This document shows positions 15,467 to 21,894 of a stretch of DNA of 54,682 nucleotides, piece by piece (position 1 is the first letter of the stretch; each line of letters begins with the position of its first letter). The notes beneath the pieces were generated by a model that was given only the letters and a program-made list of their open reading frames with translations, had not been told where the DNA came from and searched no databases. The position numbers were made by a program, and so were the translations under genes. The stretch spans positions 1 to 54,682 of the IMG/VR virus record IMGVR_UViG_3300029787_000061, one strand, 5' to 3'. This DNA is from a virus.

Positions 15467-16696
15467 TTATGTCTTCATTATATAAGCAAGTGAATAGTAT
15501 GGTGGTAAATTTGCGTTGGTTGAAGATGAACCCTGAGTGTTTGTTGTTGATGTGCTTGCTGCTGATGTGGTTCCACTATAAGTATGATTATGATTTCCAA
15601 GTGCAGAACCTGTAGTTTTACCAACGTTAAAAGTTGTTCTATCTTCAGGACTACCAGTTTGGTTCTGCTCAGGACCTGAACCAGTTGGATGATTTGCACT
15701 ACTATAAGTGTGACTGTGAGATAAATTAGTATTACTGACAGTTCCACTAAACGTATGAGTATGAGATAATGTATGACTATGAGAAACTAATGTTGCATCT
15801 TTACTACCACCACTTCTCTTTGCATATCCACTCACACTACCGAGAGTAATACCAGCAAAAGTTGAACTTGTTACAGTAGTGTCTGCTGAAGCACCGATTA
15901 AAAATCTATTTCTTAAATCTGGAGTATTGTTTGCACCGTTGCACAATACAAAACCAGATGGTATAGCAGAAATCAATCCAGACCAAGCAACAATAACACC
16001 AGTTGGAATAGATGCATCAGTTCCACCAGGACCAACTTCTCCTTTTTGTCCTTTGGTGGAGTTGTCAACACCTGGCTCACCTTTCTGACCTTTTGTAGTA
16101 ACTCCTAACTCACCCTTTTGACCTTTTGTAGAATTATCAGGACCTATTTCACCCTTAACTCCTTTCTGACCCTTCTCTCCTTTCTGACCCTTTGTAGAAT
16201 TATCAGCACCATCTTGTCCCTTTTGACCCTTTTCACCTTTTTCACCTTTTTCTCCTTTCTGACCCTTTTCTCCTTTGTCACCCTTTAGTCCCTTTTCACC
16301 TTTTTCACCTTTTTCACCCTTCTGACCTTTTTCACCTTTTTCACCTTTCTGACCTTTATCTCCCTTTGTAGAATTGTCAGGACCTACTTCACCTTTAATT
16401 CCTTTTTCTCCTTTTTCTCCTTTCTCACCTTTTTGTCCCTTTTGACCTACCTCACCTTTTTGTCCTTTTTCTCCTTTCTCTCCTTTATTACCTTTTTGTT
16501 CAACATCTCCCTTTTGACCTTTATCACCTTTATCTCCTACAAGACCCTGTTCACCCTTCTGTCCTTTTTCTCCTTTTTCTCCCTTTGCACCAGGATCTGG
16601 AATACGATTCCATGCGTATCCATTCCATCTCCAAGTGATATTTCCTACTGAAAAAGTATCACCACTACTCGGACTATTTGGAAAATCTATTGCCAT
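15467..16696 (-). CDS. Collagen-like tail protein with tail-collar and HxH (gp12-like) tip
   Basis: The 409-residue protein starts MAIDFPNSPSSGDTFSVGN and WRWNGYAWNRIPD, a common phage-fibre N-terminus. Residues about 35-225 are Gly-X-Y triplets, mostly GEKGQKG and GEKGEKG, with Lys in the Y position; they should form a collagen triple helix held by Lys-Glu pairs. Four to five DNSTKG interruptions recur. After this comes a Phage Tail Collar domain (GVIVAWSGLISAIPSGFVLCNG, then TPDLRNRFLIGAS). The tip is histidine-rich (SHSHTLSHTHTFSG, SHSHTYSS, NHNHTYSG), resembling the metal-binding HxH motifs of T4 gp12. It ends NLPPYYSLAYIMKT, the usual collar terminus. It is probably a short tail fibre. 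Lys in Y is the site used by lysyl hydroxylases, and a 2OG oxygenase gene follows directly. Confidence 0.85.
   Translation of the reverse strand: MAIDFPNSPSSGDTFSVGNITWRWNGYAWNRIPDPGAKGEKGEKGQKGEQGLVGDKGDKGQKGDVEQKGNKGEKGEKGQKGEVGQKGQKGEKGEKGEKGIKGEVGPDNSTKGDKGQKGEKGEKGQKGEKGEKGEKGLKGDKGEKGQKGEKGEKGEKGQKGQDGADNSTKGQKGEKGQKGVKGEIGPDNSTKGQKGELGVTTKGQKGEPGVDNSTKGQKGEVGPGGTDASIPTGVIVAWSGLISAIPSGFVLCNGANNTPDLRNRFLIGASADTTVTSSTFAGITLGSVSGYAKRSGGSKDATLVSHSHTLSHTHTFSGTVSNTNLSHSHTYSSANHPTGSGPEQNQTGSPEDRTTFNVGKTTGSALGNHNHTYSGTTSAASTSTTNTQGSSSTNANLPPYYSLAYIMKT
16020..16590. repeat. Collagen-encoding triplet repeat tract
   Basis: A 9-nt-type repeat built from TTTTTCACC, TTTCTGACC and TTTGTCCC units (plus-strand view) encodes about 190 residues of Gly-X-Y. 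The unit TCAGGACC(T) with TTTGTAGAATTATC recurs and encodes the DNSTKG interruptions. Such repeats are prone to length change by slippage or recombination. Confidence 0.85.
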
Positions 16697-16712
16697 AATG
16701 ATATTTATATAT

Positions 16713-17102
16713 CTATTTTAATAATAATTTAATCTCACTATAATCAAAAACATAACATAAACTCTCTGTATGACCATTTAGTAATAATTTTTGCATACGA
16801 TGTCTTCCATCTATCATACGGAATTTGTCATTAAATGGATTTGGTGCATTTTCAGCGATTATAAGAGGATACTTTACATCACAACTTCTATATTTTCTAC
16901 CTCCACAACAATAACAATTATCACCACTTTTATCTGGAAAGTGATTTTTTCCTTTCCAAGCAATTTCCTTTAATTTTACCATTTTTAGTTTATCATCTGA
17001 TAAAATTAAATCATGTAATTCAATTACACACTTTTCTTTTCCCTCTATCCTCCAATCTCCATCAATCTCAGTCTTGGAAGCTACATGCCATCTATTCATC
17101 AT
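16713..17102 (-). CDS. ParB-like (DGxHR) protein with a cysteine cluster
   Basis: From the ATG at 17102, which overlaps the upstream TGA as ATGA, the protein is 129 residues beginning MMNRWHVASK. Its C-terminal half has the ParB/Srx-type core: YPLIIAENAPNPFNDKFRMIDGRHRMQKLL, where IDGRHRM is the diagnostic DGxHR motif of ParB-like nucleases and kinases. An insert NCYCCGGRKYRSCD puts four cysteines within about 12 residues, likely a metal-binding knuckle. It is the last gene of a coupled set with two 2OG oxygenases and a JmjC-like protein. Function is not known. Confidence 0.6.
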   Translation of the reverse strand: MMNRWHVASKTEIDGDWRIEGKEKCVIELHDLILSDDKLKMVKLKEIAWKGKNHFPDKSGDNCYCCGGRKYRSCDVKYPLIIAENAPNPFNDKFRMIDGRHRMQKLLLNGHTESLCYVFDYSEIKLLLK

Positions 17103-17647
17103 AATACGTGCGATACCCACCCAGTTAACAAATACTTTCTTTCATAAGGAGCAACAACACCACGATGTAGATGAGTCCACCCAGCTGGCCATATATACAT
17201 ATCCCCTGCCTTTGGACATAAAGTTTCATTTAAATGTAAGAACTCTGTTCCTCCACCATCTTCAATAGTGTTAAGATAAATCATCCAAGCAAAAATTCTA
17301 TATGGATTGTGAGTACCAGTTTCACAATGAATATGACTATAAACATTATTAGGTTCATACCTCATTAATTGTGCAATTTTATCTATTTGCCATCTATCAA
17401 GTTGTGTATCTATTAATGGATATTTTTTTTTATATCTATCAATCGTGTTGTTTAAACCTATAAGTAAATTATCGGAAAATTGATGTACATTAATTGCTAT
17501 TTCAAGATCATTTAACTGTTTACTCCCTGCAATACCTTTTTCAGCAATAGATTCATTTTTATCAAAAAAATTTATCAAATCCTTACAATATTCTTTAGAC
17601 AAGCAACCTGTATTTTTTAATATAAAATTATCATTCATCATCTGCAT
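17099..17647 (-). CDS. 2OG-Fe(II) oxygenase, prolyl-hydroxylase-like
   Basis: The 182-residue protein shows YSHIHCETG with H107 and E109 (HxE variant of the metal site), AWMIYLNTIEDGGGTEFLH, the distal H159 in WPAGWTHLHRG, and R170 in PYERKYLLTGWVSHV. This is the order seen in phage prolyl-4-hydroxylase-like oxygenases. The Glu in place of Asp in the HxD is tolerated in the family. Starts at 17647, 17641 and 17638 are all possible (MQMMND); the gene overlaps the upstream oxygenase by up to 17 bp. It is coupled to the ParB-like gene by ATGA. Confidence 0.8.
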   Translation of the reverse strand: MQMMNDNFILKNTGCLSKEYCKDLINFFDKNESIAEKGIAGSKQLNDLEIAINVHQFSDNLLIGLNNTIDRYKKKYPLIDTQLDRWQIDKIAQLMRYEPNNVYSHIHCETGTHNPYRIFAWMIYLNTIEDGGGTEFLHLNETLCPKAGDMYIWPAGWTHLHRGVVAPYERKYLLTGWVSHVL

Positions 17648-18248
17648 CCCAACCTGAAAGTGTAATGTTATAAGAAACAGCTATCCTATCTTCTTTTGAT
17701 TCATTGTTACCTACTTCATGTATAACATGAGAAGGAAAAGTAATCATTATACCTGCTGTCGGTGTATAAACATATGCCTCATGCACATTTGTATCTGATC
17801 TAAATTTATCTACGTATGACTTAATCTCAACATAAGATGTAAAATTTGACGGATTAATAAATCTTAAATCTCCAGAATTTTTTGGAGATTTAATCCAAAA
17901 CACTCCAGACAAATCTGAGTTCGGATGCGTATGACCAGCGTTATAACAATTTGCACCATTAATCATAATCCAGTATTCGACATTTACTTTTAAATATTTT
18001 TTTAATGTAGTAAATACAGAGTTCGATAAACCTTTTCTTAAATGTATTGACATAGGGTTTTCGTCATTAATGTTAAAAATAGGAGAGTGCCAACCACCTC
18101 TATTTGATCTTTGTAAACTTTTTGGATGTAATTTTTTTTGAGAGTAACAATAATCTATTAATTCATCTTTACTAAAATCACTTTCCTCAAAGGTATATTC
18201 ATGAAAAATAGATGGAAATATCATTCTTCCTTGATAATTTTTGTTCAT
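17631..18248 (-). CDS. 2OG-Fe(II) oxygenase (PF13759-like)
   Basis: The 205-residue protein has the phage PF13759 signature: NCYNAGHTHPNSDLSGVFWIK (H106 and H108 in the iron-binding region), SGDLRFINP, then TPTAGIMITFPSHVIHEVGNN (H174, H177) and DRIAVSYNI (R188). The start overlaps the preceding JmjC-like gene by 4 bp (ATGA) and its end overlaps the next oxygenase, so the three are translated as one set. Substrate unknown. Confidence 0.82.
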   Translation of the reverse strand: MNKNYQGRMIFPSIFHEYTFEESDFSKDELIDYCYSQKKLHPKSLQRSNRGGWHSPIFNINDENPMSIHLRKGLSNSVFTTLKKYLKVNVEYWIMINGANCYNAGHTHPNSDLSGVFWIKSPKNSGDLRFINPSNFTSYVEIKSYVDKFRSDTNVHEAYVYTPTAGIMITFPSHVIHEVGNNESKEDRIAVSYNITLSGWDADDE

Positions 18249-18910
18249 AATTTAATCCAGTTTCGATCCTCAAAACTTTCTTTATGTGCAGAATTTTCAT
18301 TATCTGCAAATGGAAAACTCACAGATAGTCTAGGAGTGAGTGAAATAGCTTCATGCGGATAATACCTTGGTATCCATATTGCATCACCAGGTTCCATAAT
18401 CACATCTAATATTGGTTCTTCTTTCATATCCAATTTTACTTGTTTTTCAACAGTATGATCCTCTACTTCTTTCCAAACTTTAAAATTAGTTTTACCCTCA
18501 CATTGTATTATAATATTATGTGATACATCAAAATGAGCAGCAAATGGATGTTCTATTTCTGGGTTGCGACAGACATAGATATGTGCATCAGTATGTCTTT
18601 GATATTCATCCTCTATACTACTAGCAAAATCATTCAAGTTCTTAGTTGTTCTTGACATATCAGAGAAGTAAATAACAATCTCTTCAAGTAAAAATCTCAT
18701 TAAAGACGGAGGATAAGTATTTTTATCTTTCATCCAACCATGTGTATACCATTGAAAATCTCTTTGTTGAGGATCAAGAAGATGCACTCTTTCTTGAGTC
18801 ATTAAAGGTCTAACATTTATAAGATCAGCAAGTTCTTTCCAAGTAAATAAATTTGGATAATAATTTTTTTTATAATCAACTGGAAATTTACATTCTATAA
18901 AATTACTCAT
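18245..18910 (-). CDS. JmjC/cupin-type 2OG oxygenase
   Basis: The 221-residue protein matches the bacterial JmjC or cupin_8-like hydroxylases (relatives of ribosomal-protein oxygenases). The metal triad is H126-x-D128 in AAHFDVSHNIIIQCEG, with H186 in PGDAIWIPRYYPHEAIS, and the C-terminal RLSVSFPF strand follows. A helical N-terminal part (WKELADLINVRPLMTQER, DPQQRDFQWY) resembles the substrate-facing helices of this family. It is the first of four coupled genes (JmjC, two 2OG oxygenases, ParB-like). JmjC hydroxylases mostly act on protein side chains, which fits a protein substrate, but the target is not shown by the sequence. Confidence 0.78.
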   Translation of the reverse strand: MSNFIECKFPVDYKKNYYPNLFTWKELADLINVRPLMTQERVHLLDPQQRDFQWYTHGWMKDKNTYPPSLMRFLLEEIVIYFSDMSRTTKNLNDFASSIEDEYQRHTDAHIYVCRNPEIEHPFAAHFDVSHNIIIQCEGKTNFKVWKEVEDHTVEKQVKLDMKEEPILDVIMEPGDAIWIPRYYPHEAISLTPRLSVSFPFADNENSAHKESFEDRNWIKL

Positions 18911-19129
18911 TTACTCTATATTTTGATCAAGTATCCACATATTATCGCTTGTAGTGCCGATGCCTACTCCACTACTATTATAAGTCATTCCTATACCCAC
19001 TTCTGAGCTAGTACCGATTGCAACACAAGTAGTGCCAGTTGGAGGTGTCCAAGTTGAATTATTTCCATCCCATATTGATATATTATAAACAATATTAGAT
19101 GTGTCAATCATTGCGTATTTCTGAATCAT
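18911..19129 (-). CDS. Small fibre-associated protein
   Basis: The 72-residue protein starts MIQKYAMIDTSNIVYNISIWDGNNSTWTPPTG, a short motif (Y-A-IDT-N-V-N-WDG then W-PPTG) found in small T4-like fibre-associated proteins. It ends with a VGIGT block like those in the long fibres. An extended -10 site (TGATATAAT, 19144-19152) lies about 15 bp upstream, and the gene directly precedes the JmjC-led set, with which it is probably co-transcribed. Role unknown; a fibre-related structural protein is the best guess. Confidence 0.5.
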   Translation of the reverse strand: MIQKYAMIDTSNIVYNISIWDGNNSTWTPPTGTTCVAIGTSSEVGIGMTYNSSGVGIGTTSDNMWILDQNIE

Positions 19130-19143
19130 AATTGTTTTTTTAT

Positions 19144-19152
19144 ATTATATCA
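19144..19152 (-). promoter_or_regulatory. Extended -10 promoter of the oxygenase set
   Basis: The minus strand reads TGATATAAT with TTGCAT 17 bp upstream. It drives the 72-residue gene at 19129 and probably the JmjC, two oxygenase and ParB-like genes. Confidence 0.55.
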
Positions 19153-19174
19153 TATGTATTATTATCATGCAACA

Positions 19175-20503
19175 TCAAGTTCCAATGTATTCAAATATGT
19201 AAACGAAACCAGCGTTTCCAGACTGACCTGCTTGAGCATTAGGTGTCGTATTACCATTAGCTCCTCTACCATATTGAGCATCACCGTGTCCTCCTGGACC
19301 ACCCCTTCCAGCTTCTCCACTTCCGTGTTGACCGCTAGTACCATGTACTGGTTCTCCTGTATGACCAGGAAAATTAAGACCTCCTAATGCACCTCCACCA
19401 CTACCAGTTCCTGTGCCATTCGCACCACCACCACCGCTACCTAATATTTGACCTTGTCCACTATAACTTCCTGATGGTTGAAAACTCGAATTTCCTCCAG
19501 TGCTTCCTGATCTAGGTTGCTGATTTGATGGGTTTGCACCAGCACCACCACCTCCTACCACAACATTTCCAGTAAAAGATCCTGTTATACTGTAAGAACC
19601 AATACAATATCCTCCTCCTCCACCACCACCAAAAGGTCTATGGTCATTACTTTCTTCTCCACCTAATTCTTCACCACTACCACCACCACCTCCAGCACCG
19701 ATTACATGAACGGTTATATGTTTTGTATTTGATGATGGTGAATATTGTGCATTTGAAGTGTAGGATCTTATATTTTGAGCTAAATTAACTAAACCTGTAG
19801 AACCTGGTGGACCTGGTGGACCTGCAACAGTCGAAGCAGGACCTGGTGGACCTGGAGGACCTGCAACAGTCGAAGCAGGACCTGGTGGACCTGCAACAGT
19901 CGAAGCAGGACCATCAGGACCTGGTGGACCTGGAGTACTATTGATCGCTGTTGCCCTTGTATTAAATACTTTTATGAGGTAGCATAATGCATAATATGGT
20001 GGTAAGTTTGCATTGGTTCCTGTTTGTGAATTATCTGAAGCACCATCTGCATCTATACCAGTAGTGCCAGTATTAATATCTCTTTGAGCACAGTCATTAT
20101 TATTTGCTGGCCATGGTCTATATCCATTATTAATTACAACATACTGGTCAATATAAGTGTGATCATGGGCAACAAGAACAGCATTAGCACTACCACCAGT
20201 AGCAGTAGGAGAAACACCTGGATATGTTGTATCTCCAGTGCTGGCAGAAGCACCAAGAATAAATTTATCTACTAGGTTTGGAACATTAAATGTACTCGAA
20301 CCATCACCAGTTCCATTAATAGTTCCAATTGCAGCAAACAATGCACTATATGTTGTTCTACTTATTGCAGATCCATCACATAAAAGATATCCTGAAGGAA
20401 TAGAAGAACTAGATCCTGCCCACATAGTAATAGTTCCTACTGGTTCTCCACCTCCTCCAGAAACTGGTAACCATTGACCGTTAGTTCTTACTTTAATAGC
20501 CAT
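19175..20503 (-). CDS. Mosaic fibre protein: tail collar, collagen GPPGP repeats, glycine-rich tip
   Basis: The 442-residue protein has three parts. Residues about 20-190 are a Phage Tail Collar domain (PVGTITMWAGSSSSIPSGYLLCDG, FNVPNLVDKFILGAS, an AHDHTY metal-type motif and NLPPYYALCYLIKVF). Residues about 190-245 are collagen-like and proline-rich (PGPPGPDGPASTVAGPPGP and repeats). The rest is glycine-rich (VIGAGGGGGSGEE, GGGGGGGYCIG, GSGGGGANGTG, ending FVYIFEYIGT), like the adhesin at 5052-6149. The GPASTVAGP repeat is encoded by three identical 26-bp copies. Pro in the Y position is where prolyl 4-hydroxylase acts on collagen. Probably a short fibre or fibre tip binding the host surface. 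Confidence 0.8.
   Translation of the reverse strand: MAIKVRTNGQWLPVSGGGGEPVGTITMWAGSSSSIPSGYLLCDGSAISRTTYSALFAAIGTINGTGDGSSTFNVPNLVDKFILGASASTGDTTYPGVSPTATGGSANAVLVAHDHTYIDQYVVINNGYRPWPANNNDCAQRDINTGTTGIDADGASDNSQTGTNANLPPYYALCYLIKVFNTRATAINSTPGPPGPDGPASTVAGPPGPASTVAGPPGPPGPASTVAGPPGPPGSTGLVNLAQNIRSYTSNAQYSPSSNTKHITVHVIGAGGGGGSGEELGGEESNDHRPFGGGGGGGYCIGSYSITGSFTGNVVVGGGGAGANPSNQQPRSGSTGGNSSFQPSGSYSGQGQILGSGGGGANGTGTGSGGGALGGLNFPGHTGEPVHGTSGQHGSGEAGRGGPGGHGDAQYGRGANGNTTPNAQAGQSGNAGFVYIFEYIGT
19818..19912 (-). repeat. Three exact 26-bp repeats encoding GPASTVAGP
   Basis: Identical 26-bp copies at 19818-19843, 19857-19882 and 19887-19912 encode GPASTVAGP(G). Spacing of 39 and 30 bp preserves the Gly-X-Y frame, showing that the collagen stalk length has changed by unit gain or loss. 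Confidence 0.85.
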
Positions 20504-20512
20504 AATTTCTCT

Positions 20513-20773
20513 CTAACTATAAGGTGAAGTTCCAAGAATACTTGTATCCCATTGTGCTTTTAATTCTGTCGTATTTACAGCACTTGTAATTCCAACAGCA
20601 GCAGGTGCATCTCTAAGTGCTTGCTTATTTGCCACAATTGTGGTTATACCTGCACTTGTTTCTAGTGCTTTTTGAAATTCAATATCAAGTTCTACAAGTT
20701 TTGGAGTTCTTGCAGTTCTTATATTATTTTTGTGAATTTCTTTGGCTTTCGCCATATCGATTCCGAATCCCAT
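20513..20773 (-). CDS. Small fibre-associated protein (MAKAKEIHK type)
   Basis: From the ATG at 20773 this is 86 residues (MGFGIDMAKAKEIHKNNIRTAR in part). The longer frame to 20797 would overlap the upstream gene. It has a basic helical N-terminal half (AKEIHKNNIRTARTPKLVELDIEFQKALE) and KQALRDAP followed by ELKAQWDTSILG at the end. This KQ-LRDAP/ELK-W pattern is common in small phage proteins next to tail-fibre genes, suggesting a fibre assembly or tail chaperone role; this is a family-level guess. Confidence 0.55.
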   Translation of the reverse strand: MGFGIDMAKAKEIHKNNIRTARTPKLVELDIEFQKALETSAGITTIVANKQALRDAPAAVGITSAVNTTELKAQWDTSILGTSPYS

Positions 20774-20778
20774 AATTT

Positions 20779-20982
20779 TTAAGGTGTATAAGTCCAAGCG
20801 TTCCTAAAACTTCGATCAGTAGGAACCTCTAATTTATTAACTATATATGATGCTTTTCCTGGTGGAACATCTTTTGCTTGTATTTCTTCAATAGTTAAAC
20901 CACAATTATCTGAAGGAATAATTACAGCAACCACACCATCATCTTGGATGTAAATTATTCTTTTATCAGATAAGTTTGCCAT
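20779..20982 (-). CDS. Small conserved fibre-associated protein
   Basis: The 67-residue protein starts MANLSDKRIIYIQDDGVVAVIIPSDN and contains IEEIQAKDVPPGKASYIV and LEVPTDRSFRNAWTYTP. The V-I-P...I-KDVP-G...P-DR-FR-AW pattern is typical of small proteins paired with the MAKAKEIHK-type protein downstream (5 bp gap here). A late-type motif stands about 12 bp upstream. Probably fibre assembly related. Confidence 0.55.
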   Translation of the reverse strand: MANLSDKRIIYIQDDGVVAVIIPSDNCGLTIEEIQAKDVPPGKASYIVNKLEVPTDRSFRNAWTYTP

Positions 20983-20993
20983 TTTTTTATTTT

Positions 20994-21001
20994 TATTTAG
21001 T
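20994..21001 (-). promoter_or_regulatory. T4-type late promoter motif
   Basis: The minus strand reads ACTAAATA followed by an A/T-rich leader, 11 bp before the ATG at 20982. Confidence 0.45.
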
Positions 21002-21016
21002 AAGTGTTGACATTAG

Positions 21017-21436
21017 TTAATCCCCAAAAACAATAGCATTGAAAATTACAGGATCAAGAGCAGTCTGAGCAGCAACATTACTATTACATATTCTAAATGA
21101 ACTTGTACTATATCCTCCAGATATACTTCTAATCATTGTCCTAACTGCTGTTGAAAGTTGGTCAGATTCTATTGCTTTCATACTTAGTGCAACTGCATAA
21201 TTTGCATTAGACATTGCACTAGAAAAAGTAACTGTATAATCACCTGTTCCGTTATCAGTAACCGATGAAACATTAAATGCACTACGAATACCTCCATTTG
21301 CAGTGGTAAAAGGAGATGTGCCAAATGTACCATCAAAATTTACCCAAGCTTTTGCCCTGCCCTGTCCAATTTGTTCTGCTGTTGATGAATTACCACCACT
21401 TGTATCTTGAATAGTTTGTACTTTAAGTGTTGACAT
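21017..21436 (-). CDS. Fibre-associated structural protein with AKAWVNFDG motif
   Basis: The 139-residue protein starts MSTLKVQTIQDTSGGN, a phage fibre N-terminal theme, then GQGRAKAWVNFDGT, IRSAFNVSSVTDNGTGDYTVTFSSAM and YAVALSMKA. The AKAWVNFDG and IRSxFNVxSVTDxxxGxYxVxF blocks recur in the next gene, so the two are paralogues. Two bases separate it from the paralogue stop-start. It is probably a small fibre-tip or knob protein. Confidence 0.6.
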   Translation of the reverse strand: MSTLKVQTIQDTSGGNSSTAEQIGQGRAKAWVNFDGTFGTSPFTTANGGIRSAFNVSSVTDNGTGDYTVTFSSAMSNANYAVALSMKAIESDQLSTAVRTMIRSISGGYSTSSFRICNSNVAAQTALDPVIFNAIVFGD

Positions 21437-21438
21437 AA

Positions 21439-21870
21439 TTAACTCCCAAACATTGATAAATGTACATTTTTTTTATCCATAAACTCATTGCTACTTGTTC
21501 CTCGATGAACTTCAACTGTAACACTACCTGCAAGTATAAGCTCTTCGGATGCTCCACCCTCATGACCATCCATCAACATGAGTACTCCATGATCACCATT
21601 TGTTCCTTTCTGTCCTATTGTACCACTAACAGAATATGAATCATTAGTTGAAAAAGAGTTTGTAAAATTAACTCTATATCTTCCAACTGCTAAATCTGTT
21701 ACAGAATCAACATTAAAGCTAGATCTTATCGTTTTGGTTGTTCCTGAAGAAGTTCCATCAAAATTTACCCAAGCTTTTGCAAGTTGTCCTTTTTCCGTAC
21801 CAGAACTATTTTTAAATAGTGGTGGTGCAGCAGTATTACTTTGAATTGTGCCTGTAACTAATGTACTCAT
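21439..21870 (-). CDS. Fibre-associated structural protein, paralogue of the next gene
   Basis: The 143-residue protein starts MSTLVTGTIQSNTAAPPLFKNS and shares GQLAKAWVNFDGT, IRSSFNVDSVTDLAVGRYRVNFTNSF with the 139-residue neighbour, then diverges (GTIGQKGTNGDHGVLML). A strong Shine-Dalgarno (GGAGG, 21876-21880) stands five bases before the ATG at 21870. Receptor-binding knob is plausible, not shown. Confidence 0.6.
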   Translation of the reverse strand: MSTLVTGTIQSNTAAPPLFKNSSGTEKGQLAKAWVNFDGTSSGTTKTIRSSFNVDSVTDLAVGRYRVNFTNSFSTNDSYSVSGTIGQKGTNGDHGVLMLMDGHEGGASEELILAGSVTVEVHRGTSSNEFMDKKNVHLSMFGS

Positions 21871-21875
21871 AATAA

Positions 21876-21880
21876 CCTCC
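21876..21880 (-). promoter_or_regulatory. Strong Shine-Dalgarno GGAGG
   Basis: GGAGG on the minus strand, five bases before ATG 21870, fixes that start. Most other starts in this AT-rich window have weak ribosome sites. Confidence 0.7.
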
Positions 21881-21894
21881 GTATATTATATATG

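Noticed and set aside
16433-16651. 72-residue hydrophobic plus-strand ORF looking like a membrane peptide
   Set aside because: It is the antisense of the GEKGQKG collagen tract, whose codons give Phe/Leu/Ser in reverse.
16702-16709. TATAAATA immediately upstream of the collagen-like gene start at 16696
   Set aside because: It is only about 5 bp before the ATG, too close for a normal late promoter, so it was not listed as one, though a role cannot be excluded.
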